Part shown: one piece after another, positions 1 to 12,148 of the stretch
How the letters are laid out: every line of letters starts with the position of its first letter
How positions within the stretch are numbered: position 1 is the stretch's first letter
Assembly (NCBI GenBank): GCA_014529385.2
Contig: CM043945.1
Coordinates: 145,253,741-145,317,740, forward strand
Source: Adiantum capillus-veneris
Taxonomy: Eukaryota > Streptophyta > Polypodiopsida > Polypodiales > Pteridaceae
Reading direction: 5' to 3'
DNA: 64,000 bases
Notes under the pieces: model-generated
Seen by the model: only the letters and a program-made list of their open reading frames with translations
What the model was told of the DNA's origin: nothing
Databases searched by the model: none
Translations under genes and position numbers: made by a program

Positions 1-693
1 GGAGTATGTCCAAATTAGCACAACGAGTACTTGTCGAACGGTATGGGACGCTCATGAGGACAAGGGTTTTTATAAATAATGTATATACCGATCGGACATA
101 ATAGCGCCAGTAGAGATTCTTGAGTGAACCTAATCCAAGGGTTGTTGGTTTAAAATTGGACGACTTCTTGTTCGACTATTGTTTGTAATACTGTTTGAAG
201 GGTTGTTTTAACGAACCAATATCATAAATAAAGTAAAGGAACATGTATGTTTAAACATTGTGGTAGTAATTAGATAACAAAAGAAGGGTGAGTGTGGTGT
301 GGAAAGTGGAAGAATGATACCCCATGGTATCATTCTATGGACGGGTGGACCCGATGAGTCGGGTAACTTTCCAACGCTAGAAATTATTTTTTTAAGTCAT
401 AAATCTTAAAAGAGACAAACCTTGGCGGCTGTGCTTCTGAAACATGGGGAGAAAAGCGCACAGGTTGGTCACTCTAAGATATTATACTTTTAGGTATAAT
501 TGATTATAGCTAGTTTTTAGATAGGGTTATGGTGGTCACGCTCCGCCATAGCGAGATAGGACCAATCCTTCACTAACGGTTCATGCCCGTGGCTACGTAG
601 TAGCTAAGGCAATGTCTGTTGGTTTTTCCTTCTCAGGATTGGAGACCTATCAAAGGTACCCCGCTCCTCTCGACAAGGGGCATGGACCTCACA
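1..693 (+). repeat. 5' LTR of chromovirus (3' part)
   Basis: The LTR ends with CACA one base before the primer site. It carries a TATA-like TATAAATA at 71-78 and an AATAAA at 227-232. Its start, expected to be TGTAAGG as in the 3' LTR, lies left of the window. It does not overlap the preserved part of the 3' LTR, so LTR divergence cannot be read. Confidence 0.75.
71..78 (+). promoter_or_regulatory. TATA-like box in the 5' LTR
   Basis: TATAAATA sits within the LTR, upstream of an AATAAA at 227-232 and of the primer site. It is plausible as the element's promoter, but position and composition are the only support. Confidence 0.3.
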
Positions 694-694
694 A

Positions 695-707
695 TGGTAT
701 CAGAGCC
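695..707 (+). other. Primer binding site, initiator tRNA-Met type
   Basis: TGGTATCAGAGCC is the standard plant retrotransposon primer site complementary to the 3' end of initiator tRNA-Met. It starts one base after the LTR end. Confidence 0.9.
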
Positions 708-1550
708 TATGTTAAAGCTTGGGGAGATTTTTAGATTGATGTTTGGATGTTGAAGGATGAGAATGTTTGAAATAATAGAAGAACCTAGAAAAATTGTTTT
801 GAGTTTTTATATGGTTTTGAAGATTGAACTTTCCTGGTACAGGAAAATGTTCATTCAGGTGTTCACCATCATGTTTGAAAATGCATGCCAATCACCAAAT
901 TATCAGTTTCGAAAAAGGGTGATGACGATTTTGGATAGGGTGTTTGCACCACCTATTCCAAGGATGCATAGAGGATGGGGCATCAACTGGAGTCCATTGG
1001 AGGAATCTATACCATCGATGCTGACAAGATATGGTACATGGATACAAACCTTAAGAAACTTCGATGGGCAGAGGAGTTAAAAGTCATCGAAGTGTATCTT
1101 TTCATTGGTACTAAGAATCCGGATGCTACCATTACCTTGGGAGAAGAAAAGATATCTAAGACTCAATGGGTCTATAACCAAGTTACAAAAGTTATCCATG
1201 GTGGTAGGATTCGACCCATATGTGTATCTCGTAGCTTTCAGGGGTCAAAAGAAACTTATTATTTTGATCCTTTAGCCTATCCTTTTGTAGTCACTAAACT
1301 CAAAATATAGAGACATTACAATCCTTGTACCTAAACACTACCAACCTTGGTAGAAATTAATGTGTATATAAATAAAGTTTGGATTAATATTATCTTTTGT
1401 TTGTATTATTGCTGATCAAGTCTTGCCTTAAAGTGGATTAAAGTTAGAGTATCCAATAAAGTTTCACTTAATCTATATTGCACAGAGTGCGGTGTACACA
1501 TCTCTTCAAGAGAAAAAGCTACTTCTCAAGCAAGCTAAACTTCCCTCTTT
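708..1550 (+). other. Chromovirus leader with unassigned open frames
   Basis: This stretch lies between primer site and gag. Two overlapping open frames, 757-1080 and 975-1310, could be the remains of one peptide split by a frameshift. The 975-1310 frame gives 111 residues rich in hydrophobic and basic residues, and I recognise no domain in it. From 1310 to 1550 the sequence is AT-rich with no supported gene. It could be a long gag N-terminus, or non-coding leader that is open by chance. Confidence 0.3.
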
Positions 1551-2270
1551 CAAAGGGGAAGGAGCCCTAGTTGAGCGCGATGCAGAAGTGTGGCTCGAAG
1601 AGATGGAGGATTATTTTGCTGGCTGGTACTATTCCCGATAACCAAGCAATGTTGGCTATGTTTCGTCTCACGGGGGATGCCAAGCTTTGGTGGAAACAAC
1701 ACTGCAAAGATAATCAAGTAGCTCAAAACACTCAAACTTGGGAAGATATTAAGTATGCTTACAAAGGACGTCATCTTCCACCTGCACACGAATCCCTTAA
1801 GATGAATGAATTCTTCAACTTACGTCAGTTTCATCTTACAGTGGAAGAATACTACTCCAAATTTGTAACTCTTAGGCGCTATGCTCCGCCAATGACCGCA
1901 GATCAACAAGTAGCCCGTTTCTGCCAAGGGCTAAATGCTCCTTTAATTAAATACATGTCTAGAAGCCATGAGGCCTGTAAATTTGCAAGATGCTCTTTTA
2001 AGAGCTAAACCCTTAGCTAAAGAGATGTCAAACTCTCAAAGGGTGCGAAATGGAAATTTAAGAAATGCTGGAAGGAGAGGACGGCCTATGATGTGGAACC
2101 AAAGGCAAGTTCACCCAGTTCACCAAACTCATCCAATAGTTGCAGCTTCAGCAAATGGAGCTCAAAATGCAGATCTTAGATGCTATGAATGCAACGAGCT
2201 AGGACATTTCAGGAATGTATGTCCTAGGCGAGTCTCCGCAACAAATACACCTAATCAAGCTAGAGGATGA
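1551..2270 (+). pseudogene. gag of the chromovirus, frameshifted
   Basis: Gag forms the particle and binds element RNA. The translation shows a retrotransposon gag core in two frames: an LVERDAEVWLEEME block just after 1551, then DNQAMLAMFRLTGDAKLWW onwards, with a frameshift near 1605-1630 between them. A second frameshift near 1970 leads into an arginine-rich segment and a CCHC zinc knuckle (C-x2-C-x4-H-x4-C) at 2181-2222. A TGA at 2268-2270 separates gag from the in-frame protease. The start codon is not defined, because the N-terminus lies in the broken part. Confidence 0.8.
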
Positions 2271-2324
2271 GGCCAAATAATAAATCGTGGAGGAAGAAAT
2301 GGAGGACGAGGTCGAGGGCGCGGA

Positions 2325-5300
2325 ATGGCTGCCAGAGTCAATGCTATCATAGGAGAACCAACATTGGGAGAAGAACACGAGAAAAGAGCAACTCTACATG
2401 CTGCAATTGATAACCCAAGAGCAAGGCAAAAATATGCTGCCATTCAAACACCTGCAAATCACCAAGGTGAAAAATTTGAGCTTCTTATTGATTGTGGTAG
2501 TACTCACTCTTTCTTGTCACCTAAATGTTTAAGGAGGTTAGGACTTAATCAACACCGTGCAAGAAAGATGAGAGTTGAATTAGCCAATGGAAAGGAGGTG
2601 TTATCTCAGTACACTGTGGGAAAAATAGATTTCAAGTTGGGAGAAAACTCTACTTCTGCTACGTTTCGAACCTTACCCATAGGAACCTATGACGGAATTA
2701 TTGGAATGGATTGGCTAGCCAGTCATAATGCCAATATCCATTGTGCCCAAGGAAGTGTTACTTTTATGGACAGCCAAGGTCAAGAAGTCACTATTCAAGG
2801 CCAGAATGGACGACCAAAAGCTTACTTGGTCAAAGCTAATCGTCTTTTGAAAGGGTTACGCAAGGGTCAACAAATTTTTGTAGTCAAGCTAAACAAAGTA
2901 GAAAAATATTCTTCCAACCCTGAACCAATGTGGATAGAAGAATTTTTGGATGTTTTCCCCGCTGAACTTTCTGAACTACCACCACCTAGAGAGGTAGACC
3001 ATGAAATTAAAATTTTTCAAGGTAGTGAACTAGTCTCAAGAGCGCTGTACAAGATGTCACTTCCAGAGGCTATAGAACTCAAGGAGCAGCTCAAGCAGTT
3101 GATTGAGCAAGGGTTTATCCGACCTAGTACATCTCCATGGGGTACACCTGTTCTCTTCCAAAAGAAAAAGGATGGCTCTCTTCGACTTTGCATAGATTAT
3201 AGGGGCTTAAATCATGTTACCATCAAGAATAAATATCCAAGTCCTCGTATTGATGAGATGCTGGACAAATTACATGGAGCCAAAATATTCACGAAGATTG
3301 ATCTTCGATCTGGCTATCATCAAATTCGAATCCAGGAGGCTGATATCTCCAAAACAGCTTTCAACACTCGTTATGGTCATTACGAATTTATAGTGATGGC
3401 TTTCGGACTTACGAATGCTCCTGCAACTTTCAATCGTCTGATGCACGATATCTTTAAAGAATTCTTGGACGATTTTGTCCTAGTATTCTTTGACGATATC
3501 TTAATTTATTCCAAATCAGAGGAAGAGCATGAAGGACATGTTAGGAAAGTGTTAGAGCTTTTACGCCGAAATAAGCTGTATGCAAAGAAAAGCAATGTAC
3601 TTTCTTTACCCCTAAGGTCTGTTACTTAGGGTTTATCATTTCACCTGAAGGAGTCTCTGTTGACCCTGAAAAAGTCAAAGATATTGTGGAATGGCCTCAA
3701 CCCACTTCACAAACCGAAGTCAGAGGGTTCTTAGGTATCACAGGGTGGTACAGGATCTTTGTAAAGGACTATGCTCTTAAAGCTGCACCACTAACCGACT
3801 TGCTAAATAAAGGAGCTATGATAATTTGGGAAGAAAAACATGAATCTTGCTTCAAACAGCTTAAGGAGTATCTTGCTTCAGAACCTCTCTTAAAACTTCC
3901 AGACTTCACCCAAGAATTCGAGGTGATCACAGATGCTAGTAACCTTGCATTAGGAGGAGTCCTTACTCAAGAAGGAAGGCATGTAGCTTATAATTCTCGG
4001 AAGCTTAGGATTCATGAAGTGAATTATGCTACACATGATTTATAATTGCTAGCAGTTATTCATGCTCTCAAGCTATGGAGACATTATCTATTGGGACGCA
4101 AATTCCAATTGGTAACAGATCACAAAAGTCTTAAGTGGATTTTTACCCAACCGAACCTTAACATGAGACAGAGGAGATGGATAGAGCTCATGCACGAATA
4201 TGATTTTGATATTAAATTTAGACCAGGTAAGGATAATGTTGTGGCAGATGCCCTAAGCCGTAAATCTTTTTTGGGGGCAATTTCCATGGCTAACAACCCT
4301 ATTTTAGACAAGGTCTCGGATGCTGCTGTCAGAGATGCAGATTACCAGATGCTTGTAGTATCCTACGTGAAGAGAGGGTATCATCAAATCAGCCTAAACC
4401 TCTACATTACTCCTTAGAAGATGGGAAAATTTACCATAGGAATCGACCATGCATACCTAAGGATTCTACCCTAAGGAATGCTATCCTATATGAAGCACAT
4501 GATGGCCCAACTTCAGGACATCCAGGTTATGCCAAAACCATCAATGCGATTCGCAAAAGTTACTATTGGCAAGGTATGAAGGGTGATGTCCTTCGCTATG
4601 TCAAGCAGTGTTTGTCTTGTCAAAGGATTAAGGTAGAGAGACTAAAGATGCCAGGTAAATTACATCCTTTAGATATTCCCCAAATGAAATGGGAATGTAT
4701 TAGCATGGACTTTATCACCCGGTTTCCTTCTGTTCAAGCTGGCTATGATTCAATCATGGTCATAGTCGATTTTCTTACTAAAGTGGCTCACTTAATCCCA
4801 GTCAAGACAACCTTTACAACTTCAGATATTGCTCGTCTGTTTTTGAAGGAGGTTTTCAGAATTCATGGTTTACCCAAGAGGATTGTTAGCGATCGTGATG
4901 CCAAGTTTACTTCTAAGTTTTGGGTATCATTGTTTCAAGCTATTGGAACCCAGTTATGTTTTAGTACTGCTTATCATCCTCAAACTGATGGCCAAACTGA
5001 AAGAGTTAATCAAGTAATTGAAGACATCCTCAGAGCCTACTGCAATAGAGAACCTCGCAAGTGGATTCAATACCTACCCTTGGTAGAGTATGCATACAAT
5101 TCCTCTACTCATAGAAGTATTGGAATGACACCTTTTAATGCTCTTTATGGTCAAGAATGTTTATCACCTCTTAACTTTTCTGACCCCACTATAAGGGTAG
5201 AAGCCTCAAAGAAAATGTTTGAAGAAATGGAAGCTCAAACCAAAGCTATTCGAAGGGATATTCAAGCGGCTCAAGATCGACAAAAGAAATACGCCGACTT

Positions 5301-5744
5301 AAAAAGATCTGATCGGATTTTCAAAGAAGGTGACAAAGTTTTCTTATGAGTAAAGCCCAAAAAGAGCAATCTGTCTCTCGGAAGGTATAAGAAGCTTAGC
5401 TACCGATATTGTGGACCTTACGAAATAATCAAGGTTGTAAGTGATCAAGCTTATAGACTAAAACTCCCTTCTCATCTCAAAGTGCATGATGTATTTCATG
5501 TAAGTCTGTTAAAACCTTATGTATATAACCCTGACCATATCCTTGATGATGAGCAAATCATTTTACCTGCTCAAGATGTTCTACAACTCCAACCTGATAC
5601 TATCCTAGAAACTCAGGAGAGAAATCTTAGGAATAGATCCATCAAAGAACATCTTATCTTATAGAAGGATTTTCCTATAGAAGATGCTACTTGGGAAGAT
5701 GAGACATCCCTTCTTAAAAATTACCCTTCACTGTTCTTGAGATG
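2325..5744 (+). pseudogene. pol of the chromovirus (PR-RT-RNaseH-IN-chromodomain)
   Basis: Pol matures the polyprotein, copies RNA to DNA and integrates it. Protease is at about 2480-2830 with IDCGSTHSF; the usual D-S/T-G has become D-C-G. RT follows, with [21 protein letters not shown] and catalytic FFDDILIYS at 3482-3511. A frameshift near 3594 breaks RT. RNase H (VITDASNLALGGVL) has a TAA at 4043-4045 where related elements have Glu. A frameshift near 4350 precedes integrase: an HHCC finger, then core Asp in SMDFITRF, Asp in VSDRDAKF and Glu in ERVNQVIED, so DDE is intact. A TGA at 5347 interrupts the C-terminus, and a chromodomain (RNRSIKEHL ... EDATWEDE) is split by TAG at 5662. Length and order are normal for a plant chromovirus. 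Confidence 0.9.
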
Positions 5745-5762
5745 AGGGCATCTCAAATTCTA

Positions 5763-5773
5763 AGTTGGGGAGA
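5763..5773 (+). other. Polypurine tract of the chromovirus
   Basis: A purine run, AGTTGGGGAGA apart from its TT, lies one base before TGTAAGG, the start of the 3' LTR. This is the plus-strand primer position. Confidence 0.75.
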
Positions 5774-5774
5774 T

Positions 5775-6098
5775 TGTAAGGTCTCTACTTTCAAATTTCA
5801 CACAAGTTCTATTACACATTTGAATTTTTTTAACCATCACTCATTATTTAAGATATTCAAGTTCAAATTATGAATCGTAGGTTGAGAAAACCTAGAATTT
5901 AAAATTTATGCTACAAAATTCTGACATGTTTAGCCATATGAATCACTAATTAACTTATTGTAAGACTTAGTTACTAATTGTAGAATTTTCTTTTACTACT
6001 GTAAAGTTAATATAAGACTGTAAAGTTTAACTTAAAAATGTAAAGTAAATTATCATTAAAGAAATAAATAAAATAATTATAAAGAACAAAAGAATACA
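5775..6098 (+). repeat. 3' LTR of chromovirus (5' part)
   Basis: It begins TGTAAGGTCTCT right after the purine tract. It ends abruptly near 6098, where minus-strand RT coding from a related element starts. About 320 bp survive; the remainder was lost at the junction. Confidence 0.65.
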
Positions 6099-6099
6099 C

Positions 6100-6650
6100 A
6101 GGGATGATCCACGATAATCAATAGAAAGACATAGAGTACCATCCTTCTTCCGATTAAAGAGAACAGGAGTACTTCATGGAGAAACATTGGGTCAAATGAA
6201 GCCTTGTTCAAGAAGCTGAGTTAGTTGCTCCTTGAGTTCCACAGATTCAGGTATCGACATTTTGTATGGCCTACGGGCAATTGGTTGAGCTCCTAGAGTA
6301 AGGTATATTGCATGATCATTTTCACGCTTGGGCGGTAATTGTGAAAGTTCTTCGAGAAATACATCATCAAATTCTGTCATCCATTCGAGTTCAGGTGAAC
6401 CTATATTCTTCTCCTTAGGGTTAAGCTTTACTGCGTAAATCCTTTCATTCTTCCTATGACTCTTCATAAGTTTGATAAAGTTCACTAGTCTAAGCTTAGG
6501 CTTTCCCCGTTTCCCAGTAACTATAACCCTAGAGTTTTGGTCATTTCTGAAATTCAATGAAGCGACTTTACAATGTATGTGAGCACCATTGGCTTTAAGC
6601 CAATCCATTCCTAGGATTCCATCGTAGATTCCTATACATATCCCCTGCAA
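6100..6650 (-). pseudogene. Inverted chromovirus PR-RT fragment
   Basis: Read on the minus strand, this gives the protease end (IYDGILGMDWL), the linker to RT (LPPKRENDHAIYL) and the start of RT (ELKEQLTQLLEQGFI). It then continues past two stops to RKKDGTLCLSIDYRG near 6103. It aligns with the same parts of the element at 2690-3210 but is clearly divergent, so it is a different copy. RT palm, RNase H and integrase are absent. The fragment meets the truncated 3' LTR of the neighbour head-on. Confidence 0.8.
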
Positions 6651-9116
6651 TCAATCGAAGTCCACACACATATGTCCCTTAAAACATGAGTTTTTCATGC
6701 ATAAAAAGAATACAACCAGCAACTAAACATGATAAAAAAACCCAATTTTATCAACATTTAATCATGCAAAGTTGATGCATCACATATGCACTTCACCTCT
6801 CTAGCACATAGAGCTAGTTTTAACCTAGAAAGGTGGAAAGCAATCATAACCATGCACATGAGGCATCCACATAAACCCATAAGGTTCCATACATCATATG
6901 ATAACATACATCCACATAACAACCATAAACATGATACAAAACATATTTCGACCCTTTATTGTACCATAACATCATACATAATCATAACATTAAGCACAAT
7001 AAACAAATTTAACAATTTTGACATTTTCGGGAGCATGCATAACATGAAATTGAAAGTATTTGATCTCAAAAAAATGCATAAATCTCAGCTACATAATATA
7101 TACTAGCACTCTATCATATCACTTTTCCCATATGATACTCACAAAACAAACAGTAACCCAAAAAGAAAGTCATTTTAATCATATATGCCTATGCGCTTCG
7201 GGTTGTCTAACCATATACCATCACATAAGTTTATGGGCATCTAATAATTGAAATCAACTCATTAAAACAAACCATAAATCATACATAAACAACTCGGTTA
7301 ACCCACGACGTCATATGGTACTCCCCCTTGGTAGCACCCATACACACGTAGGTAAAATTGGTTATGGAACGGTTAATAAGCATTCGCAAGGTGATAACGG
7401 AGACCTATATACATTTATCATCAAGTTTCATCAATATTTTAAATTAGTTAAGTGGGTTTTCCCATTTGTTGAATCTATATAGTGGTTATCGAAGGAGCCC
7501 GGAGTCAAAAAATTTGGTTGTGCAGTGGACAACAAGCTATTTTTTGAGCATATCTCTTAGTTCATGCGTGATTTTCACATGACACCTAAGAGAGAAAATT
7601 CTATAAATGATGTGTTTTATCTCTGCTATAAAGGGTTTGGGTTGATTCATAACGGTTTGTGAGTTATAGCCAAAACAGTGTTCCTATCGCTTCTAATGAC
7701 GTGAAACAAAAAAGCGCTTTATATGCACGCACGTAATCATAAACGCATCATATGCATATATCAGAGTGCTAAACATGATTGAATAATCATGGGAAACCTT
7801 CATACGTACTCGATTAATCCATACATGCACTCGTATACGAAAAAAATCACCGAGAGGGTGACTACTCAAAAAAAGGATATATAGAGAGAGAGATGATGAT
7901 GGGTATGGAGTTTAGAGCTTGTCACCGTGCTTTAGAATCAATTAGGGGTTGTCAAAAGGCTTCTTGCTTTGCCGCAAGAGAGCGGTGATGAGATCTATGT
8001 AGAGGTTTTCACAATGAGAGCTTCCGGAGAGCACGTACATCATGAAATGAGAGAGGGTATAGTAGGCAAGTAGAGAGAGAATATCCTTCTTCTTCTTCTT
8101 CTTCTTATTTCCACATACGAGAGAGAAGAGCTTATGAAGATGGTGATGAAGAGCTTGCACCATTCCGTATAATAGATACGTCTAGCCTTGTGGTAGTAGA
8201 TGCAACAGACGGCACTGAAAACTAAGGTGTCTATGCCAATTTATAGCTTCTCCAATTGCCTGGAGTGTGCCCCAAGCTACAAGTAGCGCTAGTTTCACAG
8301 CTAGGAATAGCTCCATGCTTTTTGGGACTTTCCTAAAAATATGCCTTTGCTTTTGGTGGTCAACTCTCTCACTTACCATTCAATTTTAACTGTAAAATTG
8401 GCCAATTAAACAGTATCCTGCCAACTAATGGAACCTTAACTAGACTATGGTGCACCATGATGTCCCAACATAATTATGACTTTCCCATACTACCCCGATA
8501 TATTTACGGTACCGCTTTTTATGTAAAAATAATTCCTATAAAAATCCCGTGTGGTCTCGTTTTTGCTATGGGTGATCATTTTAAATCCGACAGAGACTAA
8601 AATTAATATTTTTACGTTTAGCTCATCCTAAAAAGCACATTGATTTTCAAAAACGCTAAAAAGCACAAAAAACTAAAAATAGCGTTTCAAGAAAAGATAA
8701 AATTTTCTAAAATTGAACCACAAATTTCTCTCTGGAATAAGAAAGCAGACTCGCTTTTCACTAAAAAGCACTAAAAATTATGAAAAGCTAAAAATAGTGT
8801 GAAAAGCACTTAAAAAGTACAGTTTTACAAAATTGAGCCAAAGCTTCCTTATAACACTAGATTACGGATCCTACCTTGATTTTCGCAAAAAAGCACCCGA
8901 AAGCATAAAAAGCATGAAAAAGCTAAATATAGCGGATTTTTCCAAAACTGAATCAAACGTCCGTCTAACCTACTGGAACACAAAAATGACTTTTCTTTTT
9001 ACTTTAGAACCTTCCAATACTGTCAATCAAGCATCTTAAATCAAAATTTGTCAAAATGGATATTGAAAGCTATTTTTCTTACTTTTAAAAGAGACCCAAA
9101 AATTGAGGATCTTACA
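6651..9116 (-). repeat. LTR and leader remnant of the inverted chromovirus
   Basis: The right end, read on the minus strand, starts TGTAAGATCC at 9116, close to the TGTAAGG start of the chromovirus LTR. A segment near 7300-7340 resembles the 300-370 part of the 5' LTR (paired GGTAC/GATACC motifs, then GGGTTAACC versus GGGTAAC). Gag is missing: the protease fragment follows directly. The boundary between LTR and leader cannot be set. The short CTT run at 8087-8106 and the reading frame at 7942-8163 look like non-coding LTR. Confidence 0.5.
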
Positions 9117-9640
9117 ATAAACTTGGTTTTATGTCTCTCGTGTGCATGTTGTATACATGGATTTGGTGTTTATCACAACCAGTAGCAGATAACTACATTG
9201 TATGTTGGTTACAAGTATCTTTACTATCAGCAAATTGGGTAAGCCAACTAGCTTATTTCTTAAGGTTACTAGCTTGTTGAGTGTGAAAAGCAGCACTCAA
9301 TATACTACCATTCCATTCATATAATGTTTACAAGACCAAAAAGTATGCCAATAGTGCACAAGGTATGGCCCCAAAAAATACAATAGTATGCAAGATTTGA
9401 TCCTTAAAATCTAAAATGAAATTTAAAATAGGTATGAATATTGAAAAGGTGATCTCATCATAATATTACGACTTTCCACCATAGTACACAATTTTATAAA
9501 ACTGCAAAGAGTCTCCTACTCTTGAACACACTTGTGGTGCCTAGGGTTCTTGTACGATATGTGATGCCAAATGTGTATGTGCTCCTATCTTTGTTTAGCC
9601 TTTGTTTTGTGCATTTATCTTTATAATTCAAGTTGTTGCC
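9117..9640. other. AT-rich spacer, no gene seen
   Basis: No coding frame, repeat array or RNA gene can be supported here. It separates the inverted chromovirus LTR from the minus-strand FCP1-like remnant. Confidence 0.4.
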
Positions 9641-10262
9641 GCTTCTCTAATCTTTTCCTCTCATGCCTTTTATCTTCTTTGTTAGCCTCCCTTTGTTTCT
9701 GATGGATGCATGTCCTCCACTCAGCATCATTTCTTGCTCGCGGATCTGATTCTAGCTTGCTAGGGACTGCATCAAAACACTTGTATGTGTTGGTATCAAA
9801 ACCATTGTCAATTGCATATGCTACACGATCTTTCGATTGTAGCCATAAAAATAGCTAGTGACTTCCTTCAGGCTTTTGGTGCACTTTATACTTACTATCA
9901 TCAATGATTAGAGTTTTTTGGGCTGGAACTTTGTTAATCCCCTTCAAAACATATTCAAGCTCTTGAAGAACATAGGCTTATTACGTATCAACCAAGGCTA
10001 GCCACTACAATGCTTCTATGCAAGAACAAATGCCATCCTTGGTTGGTGCGGTTTGAATATTGTATCTAATATTGCATTTACTTTACATTGTCAGGTGGTG
10101 CTCCATATATAGCGTACAATGCTTTATCATTTCCCATGCATATTCAGGGGGAAATTCACCATGCTGTGACTCTACAACTTGAGCCTGTCGGCCATTCAAA
10201 TCAAGAACCAAAGAGTGATTCTCATTTGCCAATTGCTTTGGGACCCATATTGGGTCTGCCAA
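9641..10262 (-). pseudogene. FCP1/NIF-type HAD phosphatase-like remnant
   Basis: Plant FCP1-homology proteins are HAD-fold phosphatases that use an N-terminal Asp motif and a C-terminal Asp-Asp motif. On the minus strand, near 10190, the frame reads SLVLDLNGRQAQ, like the DLNG form of motif I in plant members. Farther on come PRMAFVLA and NKPMFFK, then after a frameshift ELEYVLKGINKV and KTLIIDDSKYK, like the family's TLLVDDSPYK motif. A stop follows and a lysine-rich tail reaches about 9641. Stops and at least one frameshift make it a pseudogene. It may be a host gene copy or a captured fragment. The family call rests on motif order read by eye. Confidence 0.5.
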
Positions 10263-10272
10263 GGGATACCAC

Positions 10273-11075
10273 TCAGCTTAAATAGTTTCCCCTAAGAGAT
10301 GAGCAAAATTTAATTTTCGCACGGTGTTTAAGATAGTCGTCCATGCGCTTCTCAATCTCATCTTTTTCTCTTCTTAAATGTCTGGCCTTGGCGATATTCC
10401 TAGTTTGTATCTTTTTTAATGCAATTGTAAAATAATTGTCAAATGAAGACATCATAAAGTAAAAACAAAAACTATTGAATTGTTGCATAGAGACATCATT
10501 AGTTTCTCCATTATAAGTATTTAGAGAGATACATGCCATAAGATGTGCAGCTTGCTAGCACTACAAAATTTGGACACAATAGAGAATATGTTAAGCATAG
10601 TTTCTTACAAGTGCGTGCGTGAATGGCTTTCTTTTCACCTTTGGTAAGTTTGGTTATGTCATCTAGGGTGCTCTTTGGAGAAACACAAGTGTCATCTCTA
10701 GGCTCTTCTAGACATTTTTTTGATCGCCTTTCCTCTTCAACTTCACTTTGTTTACAAGACCTAAGAGAGGGTTGTCATCACCGGCATCTTGCACATTTTA
10801 CCCACAGTCAACCCTCATAACTTCCTATTATGCACTCTTGATTCTTTCCTCTAAAGCACTTATTTGATCAGTTAAAAAGGGCTTGGTTTTGTGATGAGTA
10901 ATCATGATGAATTCATTATTGTCATCCGTTTCTTTATTGTCTACAACACCCTTGGGTGATTTTACATTCTACAGTGTCACATTTAGCCCTTCATGCATTT
11001 CATCTAGCTCATCCAAATCATCATTATAGGGCTTCTCTTCTTCTATCCTTTTGCTTGACATGCTTCTTATCATGT
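10273..11075 (-). pseudogene. Unassigned minus-strand coding remnants, coiled-coil-like
   Basis: Two frames look coding but are not recognised. At 10273-10539, 88 residues contain a charged stretch (ALKKIQTRNIAKARHL, then REKDEIEKRMDD) that could form a coiled coil. At about 10834-11075 a Lys/Asp/Glu-rich frame with one stop includes PYNDDLDELDEMHEGL and LTDQISALEERI. They lie just upstream, on the same strand, of the FCP1-like remnant and could be its N-terminal exons or a separate gene. The interval 10540-10833 contains no supported feature. Confidence 0.3.
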
Positions 11076-11202
11076 GCGCTTCTCACATCATTAATTCTTG
11101 TGTATTCCTTTTAGATGTTAATTATCATATCCAAATTTCTAGTTAAAATGCAAAAGTTGGATTGTTGATACTGCAATTAGCATACTCAAGATGCTAGTAA
11201 GC

Positions 11203-11296
11203 ATGGGATTTCTGGTAGTTAACATAATGAATATGTACATATATATAGTATGGGATGTCTGGTAGTTAACATAATGAATGTGTACATATATACACT
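11203..11296 (+). repeat. 47-bp direct tandem duplication
   Basis: Two copies starting at 11203 and 11250 share TCTGGTAGTTAACATAATGA with few mismatches. They lie at the left edge of the palindromic repeat cluster. Confidence 0.8.
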
Positions 11297-11349
11297 ATGC
11301 TAGGTAGCATATCATTATGATTGTTTGTATGGTTAGTATGCCAATAATC

Positions 11350-12010
11350 ATTCCATGTATATAGCATTCCATGTATTGTGTATACTAATTAGCATACAGA
11401 CTATGCTAAATAGCATACACAACATGCTAATTAACATTCACATTATGCTCTCGGGGAGGTCACCTACTAAAAATGTAACCTATCACATGAGTTCAATAGA
11501 AGGGTATTTAAAGTTCTTCAAACTTACAGAAATATATATACATAAGGGCATTATTTTTTCAAATTTGAAAAAAACTTACAGATTTTAAAAGAAAAGGGTA
11601 AATTATATTTTTAACAAAATTCACAGATAAAGGGTTTTACAAAGATGTTTTGAACGCACGTGATATGGTAGTTTTACACATATTGAATCCCCCGAGATTA
11701 TGCTAGCTAGACAAAAAGTATTCCATGTATTGGGTATGCTAACTAGAATGATTGGGCATGCTAACTAGCATACACAGTATGATAGCTTCCATCCCACTAT
11801 GCTAGCTAGCATACATAGCATAATTGGGTATGCTAACTAGTATGCTAGCCACCATTCCCGCTATGCTAACAAGCATACAAAATATGCTAACTAGCATTCA
11901 TAGTATGCCAACTAACCAATAAGAATTCCATGTACTAGGTATGCTAACTAGCACATTGGGTATGCTAACTAGGTTACCATATCCACTATGCTAACTAACA
12001 TACATACTAT
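11350..12010. repeat. Cluster of palindromic TATGCTAACTAGCATA repeats
   Basis: More than ten variants of TATGCTAACTAGCATA occur, singly or back to back, densest at 11690-12010. Several are perfect palindromes (TATGCTAGCTAGCATA). Spacing is irregular and the links include CATACACAGTATG-like steps, themselves palindromic. No gene is supported here. Confidence 0.85.
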
Positions 12011-12148
12011 ACCCATATTTCACTTTTCTTCTTTATCTAGTAGAGCATTGCATCTGACACTTGCTCCTTTTTTACAACTAAGAACTACAACTATTCTCAT
12101 TGTTGGTTCTATTGAAGATATTTGTCTTGCTTTTGCCATGGTCTCATT

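Larger units (their letters stand above)
1..6098 (+). mobile_element. Ty3/gypsy chromovirus, degraded
   Basis: The order is partial 5' LTR, initiator-Met type primer site, leader, gag with CCHC knuckle, then PR, RT, RNase H, integrase and C-terminal chromodomain, a purine tract and the start of the 3' LTR. That domain order and the chromodomain place it in the plant chromoviruses. The reading frame is broken by several frameshifts and at least four nonsense codons, so it cannot encode a working polyprotein. The left LTR runs off the window. The right LTR is cut at about 6098, where an inverted fragment of a related element begins. Confidence 0.9.

Noticed and set aside
11350-12010. CRISPR-like array
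   Set aside because: Units are irregularly spaced, palindromic and variable, with no constant spacer length, in a plant nuclear context.
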